Shown piece by piece: positions 1 through 9,327 of a stretch of 64,000 bases of DNA. The translations under genes and the position numbers were made by a program. Each line of letters starts with the position of its first letter. Position 1 is the stretch's first letter. The notes under the pieces were generated by a model, which was not told the DNA's origin, made no database searches, and was given only the letters and a program-made list of their open reading frames with translations. The DNA lies in NCBI GenBank assembly GCA_000724175.1, contig JPGV01000025.1:91687-155686 (forward strand), in the 5' to 3' direction. The stretch comes from [Candidatus Thermochlorobacteriaceae] bacterium GBChlB. GTDB taxonomy: Bacteria > Bacteroidota > Chlorobiia > Chlorobiales > Thermochlorobacteraceae.

Positions 1-1048
<1,048 letters not shown>

Positions 1049-1233
1049 TGTGCAAAATTCTTGTTGAAAAATCTCCGAAATTACCCGCGCCTGCTTGCAA
1101 TGCAAGTGCACGTTGGGCGCAAATATGATAAGAAAAACGCAGAGCAAGAAACGATTGCGCAGTTAAAAACAGTTTGGCACAACGTTTGAAGCAGTTAGAC
1201 ATCAGTGTTCCAATCTTACTTCTATCCAGCCGC

Positions 1234-1272
1234 AGCGGGCTACCTAGTTAGGGGGGTAGCCCGCTTTTTTTT
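1234..1272 (+). terminator. Strong intrinsic terminator with no obvious upstream gene
   Basis: A perfect 11-bp inverted repeat (arms 1234-1244 and 1255-1265, sequence AGCGGGCTACC and its complement) around a 10-base loop, followed by eight T residues. It has the orientation of a plus-strand Rho-independent terminator. It lies in the divergent gap between smpB (minus) and the GWxTD gene (plus) and upstream of that gene's likely promoter, so no annotated plus-strand gene ends in it. Confidence 0.75.
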
Positions 1273-1295
1273 AGAGAAAGCGTCTTTACAACGGC

Positions 1296-1324
1296 TTGAC
1301 GACGGCAAAAAAATCGCGTAACTT
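1296..1324 (+). promoter_or_regulatory. Probable sigma70-type promoter of the GWxTD gene
   Basis: TTGACG at 1296-1301 and TAACTT at 1319-1324 with a 17-base spacer. The same -35 class, spacing and -10 sequence recur at 42149-42177 on the minus strand. The expected transcription start near 1331 lies just before the coding region. This is pattern recognition only. Confidence 0.5.
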
Positions 1325-1358
1325 GTGCGCGCTTTTTTAAGTGCGCTTCACAACAGTT

Positions 1359-2708
1359 ATGGTAAAGAAAAATTTGCTCGTCGTTTGCGTGATGCTGCTG
1401 ATTCACGCTCAGGGGACTGCGCAAGATCGATACATCGAGATTGTCCAGCGTTACGGTCGCCCGCAATTTTATCTGGAAGTCGAGACCTTTCCTGCGCAAA
1501 GTCTGGATTCCACTCGTGTGATTGCCAGCATGAGAATCTCTTACGACAACATCGTCTTCTCGCGTCGTCCCGACGGAAAGTTCTCATCAGAATTGGTTTT
1601 CTCGACGGAGTTTCTGAATGCAGCGACAAAAACAGGCATCGGGCGCAGCATTGCTCGGCGCATCGCTGTCGTCGATAGTTTTTCCGAAACCAAAGACCGC
1701 AAACGCTTTCTCGAAGCCACATTTGATTTCACCGTCAAAGCCGATGACTATGAAGCGATTTCGGAAGTCTACAGCGAAGATTTGCAAAAGCAAATGCGAG
1801 GCGACCGCCGACGCCTGATGCTCAAATCCAGAGCCATGCAATCGCCTGCGCTCTCCGACCCGGTGCTGGTCTATAAGCCGCAGATAAACGGCGAGACCGT
1901 CGGCATGAAATTTCTCGGTGTATCAGGCAACGGTGTTTTCGGCAGAGAGTTTATGGCGGTTGCTGAAATTAACTCGCCTAATGCGCCGCTCGACGACGTC
2001 AGCTACGAGCTATACGAAAAGCAAAACAGCCAAGAAAAACTCGTCGAGAAAAAAACCTTGACGAAGGAACAACTCATACCAATTCACGGCGTTGAAATCA
2101 GTTCAAGTGAGAAAGCCGAGTTTCCGCTCTTTGCCAAAAAAGCATCGACCTCGACTCGATATTTGGCGTTGGTTGATTTTCGCGGCGAGCGTTTGGCCAA
2201 CACGCGCTACCTCTTGAAAGTCTCTGCAAAAGCGGGCGGCAAAACATCAGAGTCGCGCAAAGAGTTCGACAATGCATGGACAGATATGCCCTACGCGCTT
2301 TACGACATCGACATTGCCATTCGCTTGATGGAATACCTTTTAAAACCCGAAGAGTTGAACGCAATGCTCAGCGGCTCAAATGAGGAGCGACAAAAGAAAT
2401 TCCTCGAGTATTGGAAACAGCGCGACCCAAGTCCGCAAACCGAATACAACGAGATGATGGCAGAGTATTATCGACGCGTCGATTACGCCTTCTTCAATTT
2501 TTATACCAACCGCGAGTTTGGCTGGCGCACCGACCGAGGCAAAACCTATATTCTTTTCGGAGAGCCAAGTAAAATCTCGCGTGAATTTCCCATCAACCGC
2601 CCGACGCAAGAGGTATGGGTGTATGATGAAATCAAAACCAAATTTGTCTTCGCCGACCGAACGAATACGGGCAACTATGAGCGCATCGCTGTCGAAAAGT
2701 TGCCTTAG
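1359..2708 (+). CDS. GWxTD domain-containing secreted protein
   Basis: A 449-residue protein of unknown role. The N-terminus from the ATG at 1359 (MVKKNLLVVCVMLLIHAQG) is a signal peptide; an in-frame ATG at 1341 would add six polar residues and lies close to the predicted transcription start, so I prefer 1359. The middle carries a beta-rich region. The C-terminal 120 residues hold the domain's name motif in the form FGWRTDRGKTYILFGEP, plus the downstream EVWVYDE strand. GWxTD domains are common in Bacteroidota/Chlorobiota exported proteins, with no established function. Its own promoter lies at 1296-1324. Confidence 0.85.
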   Translation: MVKKNLLVVCVMLLIHAQGTAQDRYIEIVQRYGRPQFYLEVETFPAQSLDSTRVIASMRISYDNIVFSRRPDGKFSSELVFSTEFLNAATKTGIGRSIARRIAVVDSFSETKDRKRFLEATFDFTVKADDYEAISEVYSEDLQKQMRGDRRRLMLKSRAMQSPALSDPVLVYKPQINGETVGMKFLGVSGNGVFGREFMAVAEINSPNAPLDDVSYELYEKQNSQEKLVEKKTLTKEQLIPIHGVEISSSEKAEFPLFAKKASTSTRYLALVDFRGERLANTRYLLKVSAKAGGKTSESRKEFDNAWTDMPYALYDIDIAIRLMEYLLKPEELNAMLSGSNEERQKKFLEYWKQRDPSPQTEYNEMMAEYYRRVDYAFFNFYTNREFGWRTDRGKTYILFGEPSKISREFPINRPTQEVWVYDEIKTKFVFADRTNTGNYERIAVEKLP

Positions 2709-2758
2709 TTTCTAAAAGAAATTTTTGAAGTAAAATCAACCTTTGTAAGTGCAGTAGA

Positions 2759-3271
2759 ATGAACGAGGTATTTTCCTATCCGATGACACAGTCGGAATTG
2801 CTCCTCAACCACTATGCGACGATTTCTTGGACGGTCGGCATGCTCGCGCTTGGCACAGTCTGGGGAATTTTTTTTAGATACGGCAATTTTAAATACGGCA
2901 TTGATTTAGGATGCCTGTTCAAGACCGCGCTCATTATTATCTCGACGACGCTCGCGCTCGGCTTGCCGCTGATGTATAACACCAAATTTTTCGCGCAGCA
3001 CGGACACGAGGGCGACAAACTCACGCTCTCAAACGATGCGCTGCTCTACGAATCGCGGCAAGGCAAACAAAAGACCATCAAGTATGCTGAAATTCAGCGC
3101 ATCTACAAAGAGCCTGTTACGTTCAATCCGCCGAAAACGTATTACATCGTCGCGCTGGTCGATTCGCTTCGCGTCGATTCACTGGGCGTCAAAGAAACAT
3201 TGCCGAACTTCGACCAATTCCTGCAAAAGCTCTCCGAAAAAAGCAACCGCAAAATCGAGCGCGCGCTCTAA
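2759..3271 (+). CDS. Small membrane protein, unknown function
   Basis: A 170-residue protein that I do not recognise. It has two predicted membrane helices near residues 22-40 and 55-72, then about 85 residues of soluble, alternating beta-type sequence that resembles membrane-anchored PH-like (bPH/YcxB-type) domains in layout. It starts 51 bases after the GWxTD gene and ends five bases before birA, so it is probably co-transcribed with birA and coaX. The 201-residue protein at 12914-13519 has the same helices-then-soluble layout, though I see no convincing sequence similarity. Confidence 0.7.
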   Translation: MNEVFSYPMTQSELLLNHYATISWTVGMLALGTVWGIFFRYGNFKYGIDLGCLFKTALIIISTTLALGLPLMYNTKFFAQHGHEGDKLTLSNDALLYESRQGKQKTIKYAEIQRIYKEPVTFNPPKTYYIVALVDSLRVDSLGVKETLPNFDQFLQKLSEKSNRKIERAL

Positions 3272-3276
3272 CCGCC

Positions 3277-4080
3277 ATGCTCAACCCAGATAACCTTACC
3301 GCGATGCTGCAGGCAACGAAACGGTTAGGAAAATCCGTCTTGTGCTACGACGAAGTGGGCTCCACAAATACTCTTGCATATCGTTTGGCAAAGGAGGGCG
3401 CTCCCGAAGGACTGCTCATCACGGCAGAACGTCAAACCAACGGCAAAGGCAGAGGCGGAAAAGCATGGCAATCCTCCAAAGGAGATAACCTGATGTTCTC
3501 GCTAATTTTACGCCCCAAAATAGAGGTACAGCGTGCGCAGCTATTGCCGCTGTTGGCAGCCGACGCCGTCGCTCAAACTGCGACCGAATTGCTTAGTAAA
3601 ATCAACGGTCTACGGGCGATGATAAAATATCCTAACGACATCATGGTCGATGAAAAAAAAATCTCTGGTGTCTTATTGGAATCGCGTGTCGGCGAGTCGG
3701 TCGAGTTCGTCGTGCTTGGCATCGGACTCAATGTCAATCAAACCGAGTTCAATGCGGGCGTGCAAGAAACCGCAACATCGCTTAGGCAACTAACCGCTCG
3801 AACATTCGACCGCGCTGCCGTGCTGGAAAAAATGATTAAAATGATAGATGAAAAATATGATGCGTTTTTGCGCGACGACAATGACAAACTGCTCCTTCAG
3901 GGGTGGAAAGAAAAATGCACGACGCTGGGTCGCGAAATTCGTTTTGAATGGAATGGACAAGCAATGGAGGGCAAAGCTATTAACATTGACCGCTTCGGCA
4001 GGCTTGAAATCGAGACCGTCGATGAGCGCATCGTCGCCGCGCCTTCGGAGATTCTGTATATTCGCCCGAAACACACTTAA
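3277..4080 (+). CDS. birA: Biotin--[acetyl-CoA carboxylase] ligase
   Basis: Activates biotin as biotinyl-AMP and attaches it to the biotin carboxyl carrier protein of acetyl-CoA carboxylase. The 267 residues cover the central catalytic and C-terminal BirA domains but no N-terminal winged-helix DNA-binding domain, so this is a monofunctional enzyme and not a repressor. Visible motifs are the biotinyl-AMP loop GKGRGGKAWQS (canonical GRGRxGRxW), KYPNDIMVDEKKISGVLLE with its catalytic lysine region, and GIGLNVNQ. The gene follows the small membrane protein by five bases and precedes coaX by 14 bases. The birA-coaX order is frequent in bacteria. Confidence 0.95.
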   Translation: MLNPDNLTAMLQATKRLGKSVLCYDEVGSTNTLAYRLAKEGAPEGLLITAERQTNGKGRGGKAWQSSKGDNLMFSLILRPKIEVQRAQLLPLLAADAVAQTATELLSKINGLRAMIKYPNDIMVDEKKISGVLLESRVGESVEFVVLGIGLNVNQTEFNAGVQETATSLRQLTARTFDRAAVLEKMIKMIDEKYDAFLRDDNDKLLLQGWKEKCTTLGREIRFEWNGQAMEGKAINIDRFGRLEIETVDERIVAAPSEILYIRPKHT

Positions 4081-4094
4081 AAACAACGTTTGTT

Positions 4095-4913
4095 TTGAAC
4101 ATTCTGGCCGTTGATATTGGAAACACCTTCACAAAAGTTGCGCTGTTCAAAGGGCGGCGCGTGCGGTGGCACGCAAGCCGCGCAACCCATGCGCTCTTAA
4201 ACAAAACCGCTGCGCGAGAGTTCATCAATGACATTCAAGCAGCTTCAACCGACATCGGTTCAATCGATGCACTTGGCGCAAGCAGCGTTGTTCCCAACGC
4301 AGCAAAGGTGATTGTCGCCTCAATAGAGCGCGCCTATCGTCAAAAAGCCGTTGAGGTGTCGGCAACCCTCACGCTGCCATTTCGAGTTGATTACAAAACG
4401 CCGACGACGTTAGGCGCAGACCGCTTAGCGGTGGTGGCACGAGCATCGGAGCGCTATAAAAATGCTGTTATTGCAATAAACATCGGCACCGCCATTACTT
4501 ACGACGTTTTGATGTCGAGCAGCAAGACCGTAGGCGGAGAAGCGACACGACGATATTTGGGAGGACTGATTGTTACGGGGGTTGGGCTTCGCGCGGCGGC
4601 GTTGCATCGGAATACGGCGCAGTTGCCAATGACACATTTTCAAACGATGCGCTCGCTGATTGGCACGTCGACGGAAGCGTGTTTGGCCGCAGGACTTTAC
4701 TTCGGCGTGATTGCTGAAATAAGCGGCATTGTTACGCGGCTCAAAGCCGATTTGGAAAAACGCGGCGAAAAAAGCATTACGGTGTTTGCAGCGGGCGGCG
4801 ATGCGCTGCACGTGGCCAAAGCGGTGAACGCAAGCCAAAAAATCATTGACGCAACTGAACCCGATGCTGTGCTGCGCGGTGTGCGGCGATTGACAGAATT
4901 GCAGGTCATATAA
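4095..4913 (+). CDS. coaX: Type III pantothenate kinase
   Basis: Phosphorylates pantothenate in the first step of coenzyme A synthesis. The start is a TTG at 4095, immediately before the conserved N-terminal phosphate-binding strand (ILAVDIGNTFTKVALF). Further family motifs are TLGADRLAVVARA and the second phosphate loop AINIGTAITYDVL. In the segment GGLIVTGVGLRAAAL the usual PG is TG. The length of 272 residues is normal for CoaX. Its last eight bases overlap the 3' end of the convergent MBL hydrolase gene, leaving no room for a separate terminator. Confidence 0.94.
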   Translation: MNILAVDIGNTFTKVALFKGRRVRWHASRATHALLNKTAAREFINDIQAASTDIGSIDALGASSVVPNAAKVIVASIERAYRQKAVEVSATLTLPFRVDYKTPTTLGADRLAVVARASERYKNAVIAINIGTAITYDVLMSSSKTVGGEATRRYLGGLIVTGVGLRAAALHRNTAQLPMTHFQTMRSLIGTSTEACLAAGLYFGVIAEISGIVTRLKADLEKRGEKSITVFAAGGDALHVAKAVNASQKIIDATEPDAVLRGVRRLTELQVI

Positions 4914-6303
4914 GTTCAAACGATTCGCCGCGTTTCGGCACAACGATGCGGGAAAATCCTTTTTCCATCAAGCCATCGCGAAAACTTGTAAATGCCTCGC
5001 CTTCGCCGTGAACCAAGAAAATCGTTTTCATCTCGGTGGTGCTGAACTGCGAGATATACGCGAGCAGCTCGTTGCGGTCGGCGTGCGCGGAAAAGTTGTT
5101 CATCACAACGACGGTCGCCCGAACGTCTTTGGCTTCGCCGAAGATGTTGACGGTCGGTTGCCTCTCTAAAATTTTTCTGCCCAACGTGTTTTCTGCCATG
5201 TAGCCGACGATGAGAACCGTCGTCGACGGGTTTGAAATGTGGTTGTAAAGGTGATGCACGATGCGCCCGCCTTCGCACATACCCGAGCCTGCCAAAATGA
5301 TGCACGGCGATGTCAAATCGTTCAGCCGCTTAGATTCCTCTGCTGTTCTGACAAAGACGACGTTCGGGAGTTTCAACGGGTTGTCGTTTTCTGCCATATA
5401 GCGTCGCATCTCGGCATCGAAACATTCTGGGTGAAGCCTGTAGACATTGGTCGCGTCAATGGCGAGCGGGCTATCGACGAAAATCGGAATGTCGGGCAAA
5501 TTGTCTTGCTCGCGCAGTTGAAAGAAAAAGTAGAGCAGCTCTTGCGTGCGCCCGACGCTAAAAGCAGGTATAAGAATTTTCCCGTTACGGTTCATTGCGC
5601 CGTCAATCACGCTTTTGAGCGTTTCAATTGCTTTGTCTTTTGGCTTGTGCAAACGGTTGCCGTAGGTGCTTTCGGTGATGAGATAATTGACATTTCCGGG
5701 AAATTCAGGGTCGCGCAGAATCGGCGTGTGCGGTCTGCCTAAATCGCCTGTAAATGCCAAGCGAATTTTTCGAGACCCTTCGTGCAAGTCTAACACCACG
5801 ACCGCCGACCCGATGATGTGTCCTGAGTCGTAGAAGGTTACATCAACGCCGTTGGAAATCGTCAGCGTTTTGTGATATGGCATAGAAATGAAATGTTCCA
5901 ACGAGGCTTGTGCATCTTCAACGGTGTAGAGCGGCTCGACGGGCGGCAAGCCTTTTTTGCGATGGCGTTTTGTAATGAACTCGGCGTCTTTTTCCTGCAA
6001 GAACGCAGAGTCTTGAAGCATAATGCTGGCGAGGTCGCGTGTGGCTTGGGTGCAAAAGATGTTGCCGCGAAAGCCTTGTTTGACGAGGTTCGGAATGTTG
6101 CCCGAGTGGTCGGTATGTGCGTGCGAGAGAACAAGCGTATCAATGTGTTGGGGTTGAAATAAAAATCGTCGATTGCGCTCGATAGATTCCTCTCGCCTGC
6201 CTTGATACAAGCCGCAATCCATCAAGATTTTTTGGCCGTTGATGTCCAAGAGATGCGACGAGCCCGTAACGCCTTCCGCAGCGCCGATAAAGGTGAGTTT
6301 CAT
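4906..6303 (-). CDS. MBL-fold hydrolase with beta-CASP and RNA-specificity domains
   Basis: A 465-residue metallo-beta-lactamase-fold protein of the CPSF/Ysh1-like group, predicted to be a zinc-dependent RNA nuclease. The zinc motif HAHTDHSG is at residues 61-68, the bridging aspartate region is FTGDLGR, and the beta-CASP insertion is followed by SGMCEGGRIVHHL. The C-terminal zinc ligands lie in FSAHADRNEL and LVHGEGEAF. These are all the metal-binding positions expected of an active enzyme. Its bacterial substrate is not established. It stands alone on the minus strand, convergent with coaX. Confidence 0.9.
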   Translation of the reverse strand: MKLTFIGAAEGVTGSSHLLDINGQKILMDCGLYQGRREESIERNRRFLFQPQHIDTLVLSHAHTDHSGNIPNLVKQGFRGNIFCTQATRDLASIMLQDSAFLQEKDAEFITKRHRKKGLPPVEPLYTVEDAQASLEHFISMPYHKTLTISNGVDVTFYDSGHIIGSAVVVLDLHEGSRKIRLAFTGDLGRPHTPILRDPEFPGNVNYLITESTYGNRLHKPKDKAIETLKSVIDGAMNRNGKILIPAFSVGRTQELLYFFFQLREQDNLPDIPIFVDSPLAIDATNVYRLHPECFDAEMRRYMAENDNPLKLPNVVFVRTAEESKRLNDLTSPCIILAGSGMCEGGRIVHHLYNHISNPSTTVLIVGYMAENTLGRKILERQPTVNIFGEAKDVRATVVVMNNFSAHADRNELLAYISQFSTTEMKTIFLVHGEGEAFTSFRDGLMEKGFSRIVVPKRGESFELI

Positions 6304-6364
6304 ACGAGTGGTTTTTTCTTGATGGTCGAGCTATACCGCTTTGGAGAGACAAGGAAAGGCCGTG

Positions 6365-7183
6365 TCATTCCTTGCGGCGATAGATGCGCACATAGTCGAT
6401 TTCCATGCGTTGCGGAAAAACGGTGGTATCGACGCCGCGCAAGCCGCCCCAGGTTCCGCCGACAGCGATGTTGAGAATCAGTTGGAATGGTTTATCAAAT
6501 GGATATGCACTTGCGCGCCGCCCTTCGCGATAAAAGGAAAAATACTTGGTGTCGTTGATGAAGAAGTGAAGGCTGTCATTGGCCCACTCGAGCGCATAGA
6601 CATTGAACGACGTGCTGACGCCGCGCCAACGAATTTTCTCGCCGACCTGTGTGCCGCGCAAATGGTTGAAGTCCTGCGTGTGAATCGTGGCGTGAATCAT
6701 ATCTTGGTCGAATCCCACGTGTTCCATAATGTCCATTTCGCCGCTGGCGGGCCAGCCACCGTAGGCGCCCGGCGGCGCATAGAGCATCCAAATCGCAGGC
6801 CATGTGCCAACGCCCGTCGGCAGTTTCGCGGAAATCTCGAAACGCCCAAAGGTAAAACTCGGCACGGTTTTCAGCCGCGCAGAGGTGTAAGCATTTCCTT
6901 GAAGGGCTTCGCGGCGAGCTTCAATCAGAAGTCGCCCGTTCTCGATGCGGGCATTCTCAGGGCGATTGGTGTAACGCTGCAACTCTTGATTTCCCCAGCC
7001 GTTTCCGCCAAGGTCGTATTGCCATTTCTCGCGGTCGGGCGTATTGCCTGTGTCGAACTCGTCGCCCCAGACAAACGTCCAGCCGGGCTTATCAAATGTG
7101 GTCGCTGCTGACTCAACAGACTGGGTTGATGAATTGCAGCTAAACAGAAACAGGGACAACAAAAAAACAAACCAGTATCGCAT
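6365..7183 (-). CDS. Glycoside hydrolase family 16 lipoprotein (beta-glucanase type)
   Basis: Predicted surface lipoprotein that cleaves beta-1,3 or mixed-linkage beta-glucans. From the ATG at 7183 the N-terminus is a short lipoprotein signal (MRYWFVFLLSLFLFSC, lipobox cysteine at residue 16). A GAGG/AGG-like sequence lies about nine bases upstream; the ATG at 7198 would add five residues. The jelly-roll domain shows the opening WGDEFDTG, GGNGWGNQELQRYT, and the catalytic strand SGEMDIMEHVG (nucleophile E, middle D, acid/base E), followed by the usual HAT(I)HTQDFNH region. About 270 residues, a single-domain enzyme. It is divergent from the gene at 7399. Confidence 0.92.
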   Translation of the reverse strand: MRYWFVFLLSLFLFSCNSSTQSVESAATTFDKPGWTFVWGDEFDTGNTPDREKWQYDLGGNGWGNQELQRYTNRPENARIENGRLLIEARREALQGNAYTSARLKTVPSFTFGRFEISAKLPTGVGTWPAIWMLYAPPGAYGGWPASGEMDIMEHVGFDQDMIHATIHTQDFNHLRGTQVGEKIRWRGVSTSFNVYALEWANDSLHFFINDTKYFSFYREGRRASAYPFDKPFQLILNIAVGGTWGGLRGVDTTVFPQRMEIDYVRIYRRKE

Positions 7184-7398
7184 GCCTTGATGCCTCATTT
7201 AAGCGATTAAAAAAAGAGCGGAGACCGCACTTGGGTTGAAGATAGAAGATTTGCAATACTGAAACAACGGTGAGTCCAAAGGGCATTGAGCGCTTGGTGC
7301 TTTTAAATCTATTGCAGTAAGTTGATGGAAACAAAACCAAAAGAACGACAGTAAGCGTAACTGTGTTGGCTTGTTCTGAATACTCAAACCAGTGACCA

Positions 7399-9309
7399 AT
7401 GGCGACAACCGTTTTCCTAACTCGGTGTCTTCTGCTGAACTTAATTTTTTCATTTGGGTTTGCCTTGCCTGCACAGGCGCAAGCCGTGCAGAGCGACAAG
7501 CGTCCAGCGTGGGTGAAAGCCAAACCAAAACGTAAAACGCATTACATCGGCGTTGGCGCGGCGTCAAAGTCTATGCTTTCTTATCAAAGCGCGGCGCGTA
7601 AAAACGCGCTCTTAGATTTGCTCGGCGAGATAAAAATCAGTGTCAGCAGTGCATCGGTGCTGAGCCAGATGGAAAAAAACGGCAGCATCAAAGAAGAGTA
7701 TGAATCGGTCATCAGAGCCAGCGTTGCCGATGAGCTTCAGGAGTTCGAGCAAGTTGATGCGTTTGAGACCGACAGCCTGTATTGGGTGTGTTATCAACTC
7801 TCGAAAAAAGATTATGCCGCGCAGAAAGGTAAAGGCATGAGCGCGGCAACGAGAATCGCCGTGCAGTTTTACGAAAAAGCCTTAGACGCGGAAAAGTCGG
7901 ACGCTTATCCCACTGCGATTGACTTTTATATCAAAACCTTGTTGGCGTTAAAAGAGTATTGGGCGGAAGCCGTCGAGACGCAGGTTGCCGGAAAAGTGGT
8001 GTCGCTGCCGGTCGAGAGTTACGCGCGCTTGCAGCAATTGCTCGATAAACTCAGTTTGCACGCCGAAACGCCCGTTGTGAAACTGACGCTCCAACAGCAG
8101 GGTAGCGTGCCGCTCAAGTGGAAAGCCGTTGCGAGAAATCGACCGATTGAAAAACTCCCCTTGTTGATTTCCGTAACGCCGCAAGGACCGTCGGGCGTTT
8201 ATTTGACCGACCAAAAAGGCGAAGCTATGCTGCTGCTCACGGCGGCAATGATGCGCCCGTCGCTCAAAGAAGCGCGTGCGATGCTCGATTTGAATAGCTT
8301 TTCAAAAAGCAGCGCGGACGATAAGTTCTACGCCTACATCGTTGGAAACCTGCGCGCGCCGTCGAGCGCCATAAGTTTCGATATTCAATCCCCATCGCTA
8401 CGCCGCGTTGCCAACGACCTGTATCCGTTCAACGCCGAGCATCTCTTCGTTGATTTTGCCAATGAAAAAAGATACACCTTCAAAAATCTCAGGCTGGTGC
8501 CGATTCGCGGCAACCTTTTTTTCCGAGAAGCTGCTGGCAACGTCGGCTACTATGTGCCGCTTCAAGCCGCGATTGACTCTGGCAAGATTATCATTCGTGA
8601 AGAAAGCGCAAGCGGTCGGGTCAATACATTACTCATTCGGAATCTATCGCAGGATACGATTTTCGTCATGGCAGGAGAAGTTCTTCAGGGGGGCAAACAA
8701 GACCGCGTGATTGCGTCCGATATGCTCATTGCGCCGCAGAGCGGACAAGTCAAGCTGCCTGTCTTTTGCGTCGAGAAAGGGCGATGGAAATACAAAGGCG
8801 GCGAGACCGACACGAAGTTCAAAGAATACTACGGCATGGCGAATGAGCATTTGCGAAACCTCATCGACCACCGCGCCAATCAAACTCAAATTTGGGACGA
8901 GGTCAAAAAGAGCAACGAGCGCGACCACATCGACAGCGAAACCGACGCTTACACCGCACACGAAAAAAACATGGAGTTTCGGCGCGAAGAAGCAGCCTAC
9001 TTGAACTTTTTTCAAAACGTGTTTGAGCAGCAAGCCGACGTGGTGGGCGTCGTTGCGGTGAGCGGAAACCAAATCGAGAGCTGCGACTTGTTCATTTCAA
9101 ACCAACTCTTTCGCCGAGAATTTCCAAAACTCATTTACTCCTACATCGACGATGCGATTACCTACGGCGGCGCGATTTCCATCTCTCAGGCTGAAATCGA
9201 GCGCTATGTGGCAACGCTGCTCAATCCCGACACGCAACGCGCGTTTGTCGATGAAAAAGGAAAAGTCTTCCAACGAGGCAATCAGATAATTCATATTGCG
9301 ATTTATTGA
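7399..9309 (+). CDS. Secreted LPP20-like/ARPP-1-like fusion protein
   Basis: A 636-residue exported protein with signal peptide (residues 1-28, ending PAQAQA). Residues about 32-135 resemble the LPP20/outer-membrane lipoprotein fold: RPAWVKAKPKRKTHYIGVG, then a helix of alternating alanines, then LYWVCYQLSKKDY. A middle region (140-340) contains an alpha-helical TPR-like stretch and beta strands. The C-terminal 270 residues resemble the ARPP-1 (DUF6569) domain, with NLRLVPIRGN, FVMAGEVLQGGKQDRV and FCVEKGRWKY. I do not know the function. The C-terminal family call rests on remembered motif similarity and should be treated as probable. It converges on lysS with an 18-base gap. Confidence 0.7.
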   Translation: MATTVFLTRCLLLNLIFSFGFALPAQAQAVQSDKRPAWVKAKPKRKTHYIGVGAASKSMLSYQSAARKNALLDLLGEIKISVSSASVLSQMEKNGSIKEEYESVIRASVADELQEFEQVDAFETDSLYWVCYQLSKKDYAAQKGKGMSAATRIAVQFYEKALDAEKSDAYPTAIDFYIKTLLALKEYWAEAVETQVAGKVVSLPVESYARLQQLLDKLSLHAETPVVKLTLQQQGSVPLKWKAVARNRPIEKLPLLISVTPQGPSGVYLTDQKGEAMLLLTAAMMRPSLKEARAMLDLNSFSKSSADDKFYAYIVGNLRAPSSAISFDIQSPSLRRVANDLYPFNAEHLFVDFANEKRYTFKNLRLVPIRGNLFFREAAGNVGYYVPLQAAIDSGKIIIREESASGRVNTLLIRNLSQDTIFVMAGEVLQGGKQDRVIASDMLIAPQSGQVKLPVFCVEKGRWKYKGGETDTKFKEYYGMANEHLRNLIDHRANQTQIWDEVKKSNERDHIDSETDAYTAHEKNMEFRREEAAYLNFFQNVFEQQADVVGVVAVSGNQIESCDLFISNQLFRREFPKLIYSYIDDAITYGGAISISQAEIERYVATLLNPDTQRAFVDEKGKVFQRGNQIIHIAIY

Positions 9310-9327
9310 GCCGCGCAGGAGTTGTGC

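Noticed and set aside
1050..1233. tmRNA (ssrA) next to smpB
   Set aside because: No tRNA-like ends, no tag-peptide frame and too little space (about 180 bases).
4425..4943. 172-residue minus-strand frame over coaX
   Set aside because: Antisense shadow of a clear CoaX coding region.
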